DNA from: Coemansia sp. RSA 1804
Taxonomy: Eukaryota; Kickxellomycota; Kickxellomycetes; Kickxellales; Kickxellaceae
Assembly: GCA_027578815.1 (NCBI GenBank)
Contig: JANBTH010000314.1
Location: 1 to 21,143 of the forward strand
Length of the DNA stretch: 21,143 nt
Direction: 5' to 3'
Made by a program: the position numbers and the translations under genes. This document shows positions 7,421 through 16,843 of this stretch, piece after piece; position 1 is the stretch's first letter; the number at the start of each line of letters is the position of its first letter. A model generated the notes under the pieces. The model made no database searches. It saw nothing but the letters and a program-made list of their open reading frames with translations, and had not been told where the DNA came from.

Positions 7421-9670
7421 ATGGCTGCTTTCAACCACGATCTTCTCGTCAGCGCTGTGTCAAATAGAATAAATAATGCCCTCTACAAGTACGTGCACAA
7501 TTTCAAGCAAAGACAGCTGGCTATCCTGACAAGGGCTGTCATTCTGTACGCAAAGCACCAGTCAAAGATCCAACGATCAATTCTCGTTATAGTCTGTGTT
7601 GTGCTTATTGAGCGCTTGCGCAAGCTAGTGCGGCTGATGACTGCGGAGCGTAGCCCTGCTCCTGTCGGCAACGGCAACAGCAAAACGAACAACAGCAGCG
7701 ATAATGGCAAGCAGCGGCGAGGCGCTCAGCTGGACAAGCAGTTCTTTGACAACATGAGGAGACTGGTGCGGATCGTCATCCCCGGCCTTCTCACCAAGGA
7801 ATCCGCCATGCTTGCCACACACACCATACTCCTTGTGATCCGCACTTTCCTATCGGTAGCTGTTGCCGCGCTCGATGGGAGGATCGTCAGCTCCCTTGTT
7901 CGGCTGCAGGGGCGTGAGTTTCTCCTTGGAATCGCTCGCTGGATGGCAATGGCTGTCCCAGCAACCCTGACAAACAGTCTACTATCGTATCTGCAGTCCA
8001 TGCTTTCCATTCGGTTTCGGCAGAACCTGACAGAGCACGTGCATGCAAAGTACCTGAAGAACAACACATACTACTCGGTTGGCAATCTGGACGACAGAAT
8101 CAAGAACGCCGACCAGCTGATAGCCGTGGACATCATGAAGTTCTCCAACTCGCTGTCTGAGCTGTACTCGAACCTGGCCAAGCCCACGTTAGATGCGGTT
8201 GTGTATAACATCCAGCTGGCCAAAAGCCTCGGCGTCGAGTCTCTGTTTGGGATCATGGTCATCATACAGATGTCCATGGGGATGCTCCGTCTTCTTGCGC
8301 CGCCGTTCGGCCAGCTTGTTGCTCAGGAGCAGCGGCTCGAGGGCGAGTTCTATTTCACGCACTCGCGCCTCATTGAGCACGCCGAGGAGATTGCTCTTTA
8401 CCGTGGACACGACGCCGAAAAGCGCACTATCACACGCCGGTATCTGCGCCTGGTCCGCCATGTCAACCGCGTGTTCCGTCTGAATGTATTCTACGGAATG
8501 CTGGAGGACTTTGTGGTAAAGTACTTTTGGGGCGCCGCTGGTCTGGTTGCCTGTGCGGTCCCTGTGTTTGCCGAACGCCTGCCTGGCGCTAAAAGAGCCG
8601 CTGAGCTGGCGCTTACAGCAAACGGGGCCAATCTGGGCGACCGCACACGGGACTTTATTACAAACAGAAGACTGCTTCTGAGCGGCTCCGACGCTCTTGG
8701 CAGAATGATGTATTCGTACAAGGAGATTGTTGAGATGGCAGGATATGCCGAGCGTGTGACGGATCTTCTGACTGTGTTAGACGATGTCAGCGAGGGGAGG
8801 TTCGTCAAGGCCAAAGTGGGCAAGGCAGCCGAGAAGGCGTCCAATACTGGCGGAGACAACGACGATGCGGAGGATCTTGTTAACCAGCGGGGCAGCCTTG
8901 TCGAGAGCAAGGATGAAGTCGAGTTCATCGATGTGCCCATCGTGTCTCCGAACGGCGACGTGCTTGTGCGCAAGCTTAGCTTTTTGGTAAAGCCCGGCAG
9001 ACATCTGCTCATTGTTGGACCCAACGGGTGTGGCAAATCGTCAATGTTCCGGATCCTAGGCGGGCTTTGGCCAATCTATGGCGGCACCCTACGCAAGCCA
9101 AGCATGAGCCAGATCTTTTACATTCCGCAGAGACCGTACCTGCCCATAGGTACGCTGCGAGACCAGGTCATCTACCCGGACTGCGCTGCGGACATGCAGA
9201 AGAAGGGCGTGAGCGACCAGGATCTGCTGCAAATCCTGGAGGTCGTCCAGCTTGGCCACATCGTGGACCGCGAGGGCGGATGGGACTCGGCCAAGTCGTG
9301 GCGCGACGCTCTTTCGGGCGGCGACAAGCAGCGCATAGCAATGGCGCGGCTGTTCTACCACCGGCCCCGCTATGCAATCATGGACGAGTGCACCAGCGCC
9401 GTCAGCATGGACATCGAGCGGATCATGTACACGCACGCCACGGGTCTCGGCATTACTCTGCTGACGGTGTCGCACCGCCAGTCGCTGTGGCAGTACCACA
9501 ACTTTATTCTGCAATACGACGGCCAGGGCGGCTACGTCTTTTCGAAGCTGGACCCCGAGCGCCGCATTGCGCTGACCGACGAAAAGCAGCGGATTGAGCA
9601 AGAGCTTGCGGCCATCAGGGACGTGGAAAAGCGCTTGGATGACTTGAGAGCCCAGGCTGCGTCCTACTAG
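7421..9670 (+). CDS. Peroxisomal ABC half-transporter, subfamily D
   Basis: A 749-residue ABCD half-transporter (ALDP/ALDRP, yeast Pxa1/Pxa2 class). These proteins dimerise in the peroxisomal membrane and import long or very long chain acyl-CoA for beta-oxidation. The membrane domain covers about 105-340, with the subfamily EAA-like motif AEEIALYRG at 321-329. The nucleotide-binding domain has Walker A GPNGCGKSS (533-541), signature LSGGDKQR (631-638), Walker B YAIMDE (D655, E656) followed by CTSAVS, and switch histidine H685 in VSHRQSLW. All key residues are present, so it should be active. The C-terminal LDPERRIALTDEKQRIEQEL matches ALDP/ALDRP better than PMP70. A short N/S/K-rich linker lies at about 84-105. 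The first ATG is at 7421. An AATAAA lies 91 bp after the stop. Confidence 0.93.
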   Translation: MAAFNHDLLVSAVSNRINNALYKYVHNFKQRQLAILTRAVILYAKHQSKIQRSILVIVCVVLIERLRKLVRLMTAERSPAPVGNGNSKTNNSSDNGKQRRGAQLDKQFFDNMRRLVRIVIPGLLTKESAMLATHTILLVIRTFLSVAVAALDGRIVSSLVRLQGREFLLGIARWMAMAVPATLTNSLLSYLQSMLSIRFRQNLTEHVHAKYLKNNTYYSVGNLDDRIKNADQLIAVDIMKFSNSLSELYSNLAKPTLDAVVYNIQLAKSLGVESLFGIMVIIQMSMGMLRLLAPPFGQLVAQEQRLEGEFYFTHSRLIEHAEEIALYRGHDAEKRTITRRYLRLVRHVNRVFRLNVFYGMLEDFVVKYFWGAAGLVACAVPVFAERLPGAKRAAELALTANGANLGDRTRDFITNRRLLLSGSDALGRMMYSYKEIVEMAGYAERVTDLLTVLDDVSEGRFVKAKVGKAAEKASNTGGDNDDAEDLVNQRGSLVESKDEVEFIDVPIVSPNGDVLVRKLSFLVKPGRHLLIVGPNGCGKSSMFRILGGLWPIYGGTLRKPSMSQIFYIPQRPYLPIGTLRDQVIYPDCAADMQKKGVSDQDLLQILEVVQLGHIVDREGGWDSAKSWRDALSGGDKQRIAMARLFYHRPRYAIMDECTSAVSMDIERIMYTHATGLGITLLTVSHRQSLWQYHNFILQYDGQGGYVFSKLDPERRIALTDEKQRIEQELAAIRDVEKRLDDLRAQAASY

Positions 9671-10052
9671 AGCGCGCCGGCGGTGCTCTCCGGGCTTTTT
9701 TACACTCGCTGTTCCATTGGTTTGTAACATGTTGCCGTTAGGGCTTGCTGTAAGCAACAGAATAAAGAGATGCTCTGTATTTTTTATTAGGTCCCTTAGA
9801 CCTTGAAATGAAGCAAAAGTGGCAACACGTCTAATTTTTTCATTTTAGTGCGTGCGGTTCACTAATTTTCTTTTGATGAGACAGCACAAATAAAAGTTGC
9901 GTTTCTTTACCTCTTCTCTTGCTTGTTTATTTATTTTTATTCTCTCCATTTCTTTTGCTCGCAATTCAATTCCTTATTTTAGACTCTGGGCCATACAAGC
10001 AGTGACCACAAGAGGGAAACGGCACCAACGTCCAGCACGCCCGTTTATAAAG
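9671..10052. other. Intergenic region, ABCD 3' end and Apq12-like promoter
   Basis: This 382-bp AT-rich spacer holds two AATAAA hexamers (9761-9766 and 9889-9894) and CT-rich sequence before the next ATG at 10053. The downstream frame is open back to 9897 but has no ATG before 10053. Nothing else is supported. Confidence 0.5.
9761..9766 (+). terminator. Candidate poly(A) signal of the ABCD gene
   Basis: AATAAA lies 91 bases downstream of the ABCD stop codon and is followed by T-rich sequence, a usual arrangement for a eukaryotic cleavage and polyadenylation site. Confidence 0.5.
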
Positions 10053-10580
10053 ATGTCATACCTGGAGCATGGGACGCAGGCCACCCAGTACATACGGTCG
10101 TTTCTCAGCTATATCCACCAGCGGGCGTTCCCGCTCTGCGCCGACTTTACGCTGAAAATGGGCAGGCAGTGGCCGCCGTTCCAGACGGCCCTTGACGTCG
10201 TTGGCCCAATGGTCTTTACAATCGTCCTGGAGGCTCTCCTTCTATACGTCGGCGCACGCATTGCGATATCGGCATTCAAGATAGTCAGCAGCACGCTTTA
10301 CCGGATCCTCCGGCTTGCGCTCCTCGTCCTGTTCATAGGACTGGGCATCTCCTTGGGTCTCTACGTCTATCTTACAGATGCTTCCAACGGCAAGGCCGTG
10401 GCGGACATGACAAAGAACCATTTCTGGCTCAATCAGGTCGCCTCGTTCGCGAGTCTTGTAACGCCCATGTGGAACGACATTCTGTCACAGGGGAAGGTCG
10501 ACCAGAAGAGGACGTCGCGTACACACACGCAGCACGACCAGAAAGCATTCAAATACAAGGTGCAGCAGGCATACGTGTAA
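10053..10580 (+). CDS. Apq12-like nuclear envelope/ER membrane protein
   Basis: A 175-residue protein with two hydrophobic helices, about 52-76 and 86-107, separated by only nine or ten residues (SSTLYRILR). The ends are polar, and the tail is basic. This short-hairpin layout, with aromatic and basic residues between the helices, matches fungal Apq12 (nuclear pore assembly and biogenesis) proteins, which sit in the ER and nuclear envelope and help membrane homeostasis during pore assembly. The assignment rests on topology and general pattern, not on a diagnostic motif. The ATG at 10053 is the first in frame. It converges with the SRR1-like gene; the stops are 112 bp apart. Confidence 0.5.
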   Translation: MSYLEHGTQATQYIRSFLSYIHQRAFPLCADFTLKMGRQWPPFQTALDVVGPMVFTIVLEALLLYVGARIAISAFKIVSSTLYRILRLALLVLFIGLGISLGLYVYLTDASNGKAVADMTKNHFWLNQVASFASLVTPMWNDILSQGKVDQKRTSRTHTQHDQKAFKYKVQQAYV

Positions 10581-10692
10581 TAACCACACATTTCAACCTT
10601 TTTCTTGTAGTAAATATAAGCAGGACCTGCGATTCCTGCCTAGAATGGCAAAGATCAACATAATGTGGTTCCATCGTATCGCCGCCAAATTG

Positions 10693-11583
10693 CTAGGAAG
10701 GGCCGTTTGACTTTGGAATGGCTTCCAGATCGATAGTTGGAGAACTGCCGAACTCGATACGCTGAAGACATGTGTCCGTAAATGCATACGGGTTCTGACG
10801 AAGCTTCAGCATCTTCTCGCTTGGGAACCCCGCGGAAACAACATGCGCTAGCACCCGATTTATATGTGGTGACTGCTGTGCAAAGCGGCCAGCATCATTC
10901 GAGTCCAGGTACCGCTGCAGACTGTTGCCAATAATCATAATCCGCAAGAGGCATTCGGCAGTCCAGTTCGCAGACAGTAGATTTTCGTAGAGAAAGACTT
11001 CGCAGTGGGGCATGTAGAATAGTGTTCTCTTCGACGCTTTTCTCTTTGCTTCTTCGTTGACCGGGATTATTGACACGCCCAGCCGTTCGTATGTCAGAGC
11101 ATCGGCCTCGGTCGTGGCCGGATCGTATGCCATAATGTCAGACACGTTCAAGTGGTGCTCGTTGAGCAGCAGAATCAGCGCCAGCTGCCACTGCGAGACT
11201 TGCAGTGCAAGGGATCCAACGCCGTAGCAGACAATCTCGAGTGGCGAAAACCCTCTGATCTGTCCAACGATATCCTTCTCAAGCGCACTGAAGTAGTCGC
11301 TGTCCCGAAGTGTTTGTTTCTTTGCCTCAATTGCCTCGATCTGCTGTTTCACAATCTGATCTGGATCTTCTGGCTGCGTCCGTTGTCTCAGCCGCTGCTG
11401 TCTGTTGTTTTTCTTCCTTTTACTCAGACATGCAACATCATTAACGGCGCTTATCTCGGGGACTTTCTGTGGCTCCAAGACTTTTGACTGTGAGATCTGC
11501 TTAGATGATACATGTCCTGTTCTGCCTCGTCGTGTTTTAGCTTTTACCAGAGTAAATCCGTCGTCGTCGCTGGCAGGAACCAT
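10693..11583 (-). CDS. SRR1-like domain protein (Ber1/SRRD family)
   Basis: A 296-residue SRR1-family protein. The N-terminus has the usual DDDGFTLVKAKTRRG motif followed by a basic linker (KRKKNNRQQRLRQR). The SRR1-like domain runs from about 105 to 245. It contains VCYGVGSLALQVSQWQLALI (118-137), the acidic strand MAYDPATTEAD, LGVSIIPVNEEAKR, LFYMPHCEVFLYENLLSANW and IIGNSLQRY. Plant SRR1 acts in light signalling and the clock, yeast Ber1 is linked to microtubule stability, and mammalian SRRD to heme regulation; the biochemical activity is not settled. The fold looks like a nucleotide-binding Rossmann type, which I infer from the GxG after a beta strand. The ATG is at 11583 and the stop TAG at 10693-10695. 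Confidence 0.88.
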   Translation of the reverse strand: MVPASDDDGFTLVKAKTRRGRTGHVSSKQISQSKVLEPQKVPEISAVNDVACLSKRKKNNRQQRLRQRTQPEDPDQIVKQQIEAIEAKKQTLRDSDYFSALEKDIVGQIRGFSPLEIVCYGVGSLALQVSQWQLALILLLNEHHLNVSDIMAYDPATTEADALTYERLGVSIIPVNEEAKRKASKRTLFYMPHCEVFLYENLLSANWTAECLLRIMIIGNSLQRYLDSNDAGRFAQQSPHINRVLAHVVSAGFPSEKMLKLRQNPYAFTDTCLQRIEFGSSPTIDLEAIPKSNGPS

Positions 11584-11976
11584 TGCTTTTGTCTTTTCTT
11601 TTTCCCTCTTCTTCTATTCCAGCCAGTTAGTAAAAACGGCTAGCATGCGTGTTGATAAATGGAAAGCGTAGTTGTAGAAACAGTATGAAAAGAGAGACAG
11701 CTTGTATTTGCATGTACATTTTTAAATGTGATGATTCTCTACACCTAGCTAAATAAGGTTTTTGCTTTTAGTTGCCCAGCGACCTGGAAAGAGAAGTTTG
11801 TGGGACATCCACATCGTCATCAGCAAAGCGTAAATAAGAAATCCATTAGGTGTATATGTAGTCTCCATACGCGACGAATACGTTACTTGCAAGATAAAGA
11901 GAAGGAAGATGAGGAGAGCTAGAGAGATGCAACATTTACATACGCACAAGCAAGGGCGATAGATGGTGGTGGTTTA
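11584..11976. other. Intergenic region between SRR1-like and GPI1 genes
   Basis: This 393-bp spacer lies between two minus-strand genes and holds the GPI1 3' flank and the SRR1-like promoter. A minus-strand open frame (11949 down to 11749) would encode two hydrophobic segments, but it has only a TTG at its head; the first ATG (11868) leaves 39 codons. Its function cannot be supported. Confidence 0.4.
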
Positions 11977-14148
11977 CTACTCGGATCTTGCGTTGGCAGA
12001 AAATGAGTGTGGGCCGGCCTTACGGCCAGTTGTCGTACCTGTTGCAGAACCAGAACCACCAGCACTACCTCTACTACTTTCACTGTCGTCCAAGCCCTGT
12101 TCCGACAACAGACCGGGAATCATCATGTGCTGCAGACGCGGGAACGGCCGGATAACTTTGCCGCCCAGCAACGAACGCAAGAGACCAAAAGACAGGTAGC
12201 TTGCAATAAACTGGTTCCAGATCTGCAGGTACTGGAAGAACAAGGACGAAAAGGGCATCGGTGCAGAGTCCATCTGCACAACCGTGACATCCAGTCTGTT
12301 GCGAGCAGACAGCGGAATTGGGTCGCGGGACAGACGCACCGGCGAGCCGGGCATATGCCAGGCGGCTTCAATAAAGCGGGGTGCGTAGCTGCTTTTCACG
12401 CTGTAGGACACGCCGGCAGGAAACATTTGCGGATCGCGGATACGCAGAATGGCGTAGAAGACGGGACAGTGGTTGAGGATACCGAGGATAATCTCCAAAA
12501 ATCCCTGCGCCATGACAACGACCACTCGGTGTCCGGCAAAGGTCAGGTAGTAAACAAGGACGGTGGGGAATAAGTACGTAAGCAGCGTGAACAGGATGGT
12601 TCCAATAAGGAGCTGATCCAAACCATAGTCGCAGCTGTCAATTCGGTTGCGAAGCACATTGTGCTTGCGTCCGCGGAAAAGATTAAACAGTGACGAAAGC
12701 GTGACCAGGATCCAGAAGAAGATGCGCGTGGCAACCATGTAGAACCAGTAGGTGTGAAGCGTGGTCAGCGTAAGAGTATCCGACAGGATTGAAAGCTGCA
12801 TAGAGCAGCCGCCAACAAACCCGGACCATCCTGCCAAAAGAACAACGGCGCGGAGGTAGCGTGTGATCGGCTGGAAAATAACGGTCCAGAAGTGAATCAG
12901 CCATAGAAACAACTCAGCCAGAAACCCATCCAGTCCGTTGTTCAGCTTCAGTCCCGCAGGCCACCCGCGAAGCCATCCGATCGTCTCCTCCAGCGACGTG
13001 ATTGTGTGTCGCTTCTGTCTGGACACAATCAGATCGCTTGCTGCATGCGAATAGACGATAAGAAAGGTGCCCAGTACGCATCCAATGATAATGTCCAGCG
13101 CAATGACCCAGACACTGTTCCAGAAGCTTGCGTATTGCGCATTATGCTGCCGCCCACCCCGCAAAGGCTGCTTAGTGTAGTACGAAGCTTTCCACTGCTC
13201 GATCAGATAGGTAGCCCGGCGTAGAACAAAGTCCAGCTGCTGCCCGACCGCAGAGAACCTTTTGACCTCGTACCCTGCCACCACGGTGTCAACCAGGCGC
13301 AGGAGGTGTGCTGATAACACAAGAAACGTGTCGGACATTTGTCTAAACAACGATGATCCGGGCTTGGTTTCCCGTGGCTGCAAAGCATCGTCGCTCTGGC
13401 GGTCGCCGTGTGTAAAAGCGCTCCAGGTTCTGCCAAGAAGCCCACGAGAGCTCTTTCTGGACACAGCACCATGCAAGTGCACATATATCTGTCCTGCCAA
13501 GTTGATGTGATCGAGTATGTTCTGAAAGCGCGAGCAATCGCGTTGTCTCTCGACGCACCACCGATTGCTTGGCATGGCTGCTGAAAGATCGAGGTTGATC
13601 GGCGAGGCGGTATAAAAGTGCCAGGGCTCCGCAACACTCTCCTCGTAGACAATGATTATAATGCGGCAAGGCACAGCTGCGCCATAGAGCAGCACGGACC
13701 GGAATGCAACCTGTGTACGAGCAGTAAATGCGTCAACCCAAAGAGCGCTCGAATCGCGAACATCGGGCTCGCATAGCCCTTCGCCCTCGCGGCTGAGATA
13801 TCCAATGACCTTTGGCTGTACTGTCGCGTCCTGAGCACTGTGGTGCAGTTCTCGAAGAGACCCGATGTGGCGAGCAGATAGATTATTGGATCTTTGCAAT
13901 GACTCATTGCTTTCGGAGTGGGCCGAGCGGTGCTGGTGAAAGTCGCAGAGATACTCTGTAACCTGGCTTGCATTTGCAAACTCTGCTTTGCTTGCCACAA
14001 CAACGCCCTCGCGACCAAAGACCCATCCTACTAGATAGCCGCTATCTGCTGCTGGCATGCAAAGATGCTTTGGCCAGAATATCTTAAACACATGCTGCTG
14101 TTGCGGCTGTTGCGGCTGCTGCAAATGGTCTGAATCGAAAGAGAACAT
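11977..14148 (-). CDS. GPI1: GPI-GlcNAc transferase subunit Gpi1/PIG-Q
   Basis: A 723-residue homologue of Gpi1/PIG-Q. It is part of the ER enzyme complex that moves GlcNAc from UDP-GlcNAc to phosphatidylinositol, the first step of GPI-anchor synthesis; PIG-Q supports complex assembly rather than catalysis. The family signature HNVLRNRIDSCDYGLDQLL starts at H496 and leads into a hydrophobic stretch, GTILFTLLTYLFPTVLVYY. Other membrane segments start near 342 (FWNSVWVIALDIIIG), and lie near 430-460 and 460-490. The soluble N-terminal 200 residues begin with a Q-rich patch and VFKIFWPKHLC, typical of the family. The C-terminus is a ser/gly-rich tail. The ORF is continuous, with no intron needed. 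The ATG at 14148 is first in frame. It lies 69 bp downstream of the 94-residue membrane protein gene on the same strand. Confidence 0.92.
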   Translation of the reverse strand: MFSFDSDHLQQPQQPQQQHVFKIFWPKHLCMPAADSGYLVGWVFGREGVVVASKAEFANASQVTEYLCDFHQHRSAHSESNESLQRSNNLSARHIGSLRELHHSAQDATVQPKVIGYLSREGEGLCEPDVRDSSALWVDAFTARTQVAFRSVLLYGAAVPCRIIIIVYEESVAEPWHFYTASPINLDLSAAMPSNRWCVERQRDCSRFQNILDHINLAGQIYVHLHGAVSRKSSRGLLGRTWSAFTHGDRQSDDALQPRETKPGSSLFRQMSDTFLVLSAHLLRLVDTVVAGYEVKRFSAVGQQLDFVLRRATYLIEQWKASYYTKQPLRGGRQHNAQYASFWNSVWVIALDIIIGCVLGTFLIVYSHAASDLIVSRQKRHTITSLEETIGWLRGWPAGLKLNNGLDGFLAELFLWLIHFWTVIFQPITRYLRAVVLLAGWSGFVGGCSMQLSILSDTLTLTTLHTYWFYMVATRIFFWILVTLSSLFNLFRGRKHNVLRNRIDSCDYGLDQLLIGTILFTLLTYLFPTVLVYYLTFAGHRVVVVMAQGFLEIILGILNHCPVFYAILRIRDPQMFPAGVSYSVKSSYAPRFIEAAWHMPGSPVRLSRDPIPLSARNRLDVTVVQMDSAPMPFSSLFFQYLQIWNQFIASYLSFGLLRSLLGGKVIRPFPRLQHMMIPGLLSEQGLDDSESSRGSAGGSGSATGTTTGRKAGPHSFSANARSE

Positions 14149-14217
14149 GCTCAGGTTTTAAAACCACTAAATATTCAATGCCCTTTTGTTATATAGCGAG
14201 AAGTCCAGGTTGCGCTG

Positions 14218-14502
14218 CTAAAAGCTGCCACGACGCTTGAGGTTCTCTCGAGCAGAGGTGCGGTACTTGTATTCGGTGCTCCCCTGGGCCTCCCAGTTGG
14301 CAATTCTTGCCAGCGGCCACAAGAACAGACAGAGAGCTGTCAGCGTAGTGGCAAGGCCAAGGAAAACAATAAGGGTTGGCGAGAGCTGGTGTAGCTTGGT
14401 TAGTGCGGCTTCCTTCACCTGGCTCCAGTTGAGCGGATTGAAGTGGCGCGTGAGGTAGCCGACAGCAAACGCAATCAGTACTAGGCGGACCTGCTCGAGC
14501 AT
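14218..14502 (-). CDS. Small membrane protein, unknown function
   Basis: A 94-residue protein not recognised. It has a hydrophobic N-terminal helix (about 5-17), a polar stretch NPLNWSQVKEAALTKLHQL, and one strong membrane helix at 42-65 (TLIVFLGLATTLTALCLFLW). It ends in a basic tail NLKRRGSF. This looks like a small ER or mitochondrial inner-membrane protein. The ATG at 14502 is followed by uninterrupted coding with codon use like its neighbours. It lies only 69 bp upstream of GPI1 on the same strand, so the two could share a transcript, or the spacer and this gene body could contain the GPI1 promoter. A role with GPI synthesis would be a guess from position only. Confidence 0.6.
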   Translation of the reverse strand: MLEQVRLVLIAFAVGYLTRHFNPLNWSQVKEAALTKLHQLSPTLIVFLGLATTLTALCLFLWPLARIANWEAQGSTEYKYRTSARENLKRRGSF

Positions 14503-14947
14503 TGGCTCTCTGCGTAGAGGCCACTATGCTGTTGCTGGCAATAATGCGATAAACACACTCCCAAGCGCAAACAATCCCTCCCGACTTAGTCCACTAGCGA
14601 ATGCTTTCCTCTATGTGTTTCTTGGAAGAGGGAGACGGCAATGTCAACAAAAAAGAAGAGAGCGATTCTACAAATACACTTTAATGCAACTAATTGAACA
14701 GGCCGATTGGAATATGAGGGAATATGAGGGGAAAAGGAACTAAGCGCATAAATCTGAGAAAAACGGAATCTCAACATTCGGGTTTTCCTTCATTTATTTC
14801 TTCTCATTATACAAGCAGTTGTGCGTGTTTTTTATTTATTTTACACCTTTTCTTGGCCATTCTCCAATCTCCGTTTTTCCTACTGTCTACTAGCGGCGTG
14901 TTTGACAATCTTTCTTTTTATTTTTATCTTTATTTCAGTAACTGGTG
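14503..14947. promoter_or_regulatory. Divergent promoter region of the 94-residue gene and LEO1
   Basis: This 445-bp AT-rich spacer separates divergent genes. It contains a perfect 10-bp tandem duplication, AATATGAGGG, at 14711-14730, and a T-rich tract just before LEO1 (about 14905-14938). A minus-strand 63-codon ATG ORF (14777 down to 14586) is present but has no recognisable feature and is probably chance. Confidence 0.5.
14711..14730. repeat. 10-bp tandem duplication in a divergent promoter
   Basis: AATATGAGGG occurs twice without a gap. On the other strand it reads CCCTCATATT; the CCCTC/GAGGG core resembles fungal stress-type (CCCCT) elements only loosely. It could be a regulator site or a small duplication. 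Confidence 0.6.
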
Positions 14948-16459
14948 ATGAGCGATCTGTTTGGTTCTGACATTAGCGACAGCGAGGAGACCGGTCGGCA
15001 GAATCAGCTGTCGACGGAGAAAGGAGGCCGCAGCCCATACACACCCGAGCCCAGAGGGGAGTCGCCGTTTGGAAGCGACAGCCAAGGCGTGAACGACCGC
15101 AATGCAAAGCGGAATGCAGCGAAGGACGCGTCGGCTGATCTTTTTGGCAGCGATGAAGACGACGACGATGACGCAGAGATGCGCGGCGGCGGATCGGATA
15201 GCGCGCACAGCAGCGATGAGGATGGGACAAGAAGAGTGCAGGTGCGCGTGATGAGCGCCAAGGTGCCGGTGCTGCCTGTTCCACACTCATCCGATGGCCG
15301 TCACATTGTGGCACGCACACCAAATATCCTGCAGCTGGATCCCACTCCGTTTTCGGCCGACTCGTATGAGGATCTGATCAAGGAGGAGCATACGATTGCA
15401 GAGAAGCATGGATACAAGTCGGCAGTCACTCCGGAGCTCGCGTCGGCCGTGAAGGGGATTCTGGCGAACACTGTGCGGTGGCGGCGTGTTGCGGTGCCAG
15501 GCGGTGCGTTTAAGCGCGAAAGCAATGCGCGGCTGGTGCGGTGGTCGGACGGATCGTTTACTGTTGCCATTGGCGGACAGGCACCTGAGTCATACAGCAT
15601 CACCAGCGAGCAGCTAGCGGCGCCAGGCAAGAAGGAGCAGTTCTACTATGCGGCCGCCCAGCATCCACGCGAGCTGCTGATGCAGACCCATGCGCGGTTT
15701 ACCGAACAGTGGCAGGTGCGGCCGTCGCGGCAGTCGGCCCAATCTCGCGCGGCTGTTTCACTACTCCTGAGCAGAGCGCGCGCAAAGGGAGCACAGAGCT
15801 CAGGGGCCGCACCAACTGCCAAAGGCGCAAAGGGCTCGCGCATGCGGTTTATCGTTGTAGACGAGGACCCGGAGCTTGTTGCCAAGCGCGCGGAGAAGGA
15901 GGAGGAGGAGCGGGAGCGCCAGCGCAAGAGGGAACAGCGGCTGCGCGAGCGTAAAGAGGCGAAGGAATACCAGACCGGGCGAGACTATGGCGAGTATGCT
16001 GACGTTGATGTGTATGGCGGAGGTGACTACTCTGAGGACGATGATCGCGATTACGCGTCTGAGAATGGCAGACCGCAGCATCGCACCGCAGGCTTGGCCA
16101 ACGACCGTGGCCAGGCAGCGCGACGCTCGAGGGAACAGCAAAAGCACTCAGCCAGGCCGCCGGCGTCTCGCCGACCTGCACACAGCGCGTATGCCGAGGA
16201 CGAAGATGACGGCTTTATTGTCGACGACGACGAAGAGCTCGAGATTGGCCCCCGCGACGAGTTTGACACAGAGGAGGAGGAGGAGGAGCTGGCCGCCCGG
16301 CGTCTGCAGAACGCAAAGCGTGCTGACAACGCTGACAGCGACGACGACAACGACAACGACGATAGCTATGGCGGCGACGCACGCGAACGCGACACGCGTA
16401 CACGCAGCTCCAAGCCGCGCCGGCTGCGCGACAGCGATGATGAGGACGACAGCACGTAA
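14948..16459 (+). CDS. LEO1: Paf1 complex subunit Leo1
   Basis: A 503-residue Leo1. With Paf1, Ctr9, Cdc73 and Rtf1 it travels with RNA polymerase II and promotes elongation and H2B/H3 modification. The N-terminus starts MSDLFGSDISDSEE and repeats DLFGSDEDDDDD, the acidic Ser-rich tail typical of Leo1. The conserved core (about 120-320) has LDPTPFSADSYED, NTVRWRRV, ESNARLVRWSDGSFTVAIGG and a later FIVVDEDPELVAKRAEKEE. A charged coiled-coil helix (EEEERERQRKREQRLRERKE) follows, then acidic, arg-rich disordered sequence ending RLRDSDDEDDST, with likely casein-kinase-2 sites. The frame is open from a GTG at 14945, but the ATG at 14948 is the start. There is no intron. Confidence 0.92.
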   Translation: MSDLFGSDISDSEETGRQNQLSTEKGGRSPYTPEPRGESPFGSDSQGVNDRNAKRNAAKDASADLFGSDEDDDDDAEMRGGGSDSAHSSDEDGTRRVQVRVMSAKVPVLPVPHSSDGRHIVARTPNILQLDPTPFSADSYEDLIKEEHTIAEKHGYKSAVTPELASAVKGILANTVRWRRVAVPGGAFKRESNARLVRWSDGSFTVAIGGQAPESYSITSEQLAAPGKKEQFYYAAAQHPRELLMQTHARFTEQWQVRPSRQSAQSRAAVSLLLSRARAKGAQSSGAAPTAKGAKGSRMRFIVVDEDPELVAKRAEKEEEERERQRKREQRLRERKEAKEYQTGRDYGEYADVDVYGGGDYSEDDDRDYASENGRPQHRTAGLANDRGQAARRSREQQKHSARPPASRRPAHSAYAEDEDDGFIVDDDEELEIGPRDEFDTEEEEEELAARRLQNAKRADNADSDDDNDNDDSYGGDARERDTRTRSSKPRRLRDSDDEDDST

Positions 16460-16843
16460 GACAAAGAGAAACGACCATTTCCTGATTCTGTGCGATCCTC
16501 TTGGCTGATTGATTAGCTGACTCGGCGCTGATTGGCCTGCTTTAACGCAACAGCAACCAAACTGTAAAATTTTTTCTTTTTGCAGGGGTTGGTCGTGCTT
16601 TATGCGTTTTAAGAAAAATATTTATTTTAGGCTCTGCGCTTGTGAGAATACAGCATTTCTGGTTGCTGCAGAGCCAGAGGAGCTGTTGCTGGGGTTTGGG
16701 GGTGTGATAAACACAAGAGTTTTTTCTAAGCGAGGCTGGGATCTCCTTCTCTCTTTCTCTCTTCAACACTTTTACTTTTGAAGAATTTCGTTTTTCGGAT
16801 CTTTTTAAAAACGTTAAAATTGCAAAGCCAGTAGTCGCCTAGC
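16460..16843. other. Intergenic region, LEO1 3' flank and RACK1 promoter
   Basis: A 384-bp spacer. The half next to RACK1 is CT-rich (about 16745-16765) then T- and A-rich up to the ATG, as expected for a highly expressed gene. Minus-strand open frames here lack ATG starts. No specific element is claimed. Confidence 0.4.

Noticed and set aside
9089..9757. 222-codon minus-strand frame opposite the ABCD nucleotide-binding domain
   Set aside because: The + strand encodes Walker A, signature, Walker B and switch His in order; the antisense is a shadow.
11749..11949. 66-codon minus-strand frame with two hydrophobic segments just after GPI1
   Set aside because: I considered a small GPI-complex subunit (PIG-Y type), but there is no ATG at the head, no family motif and no workable first exon.
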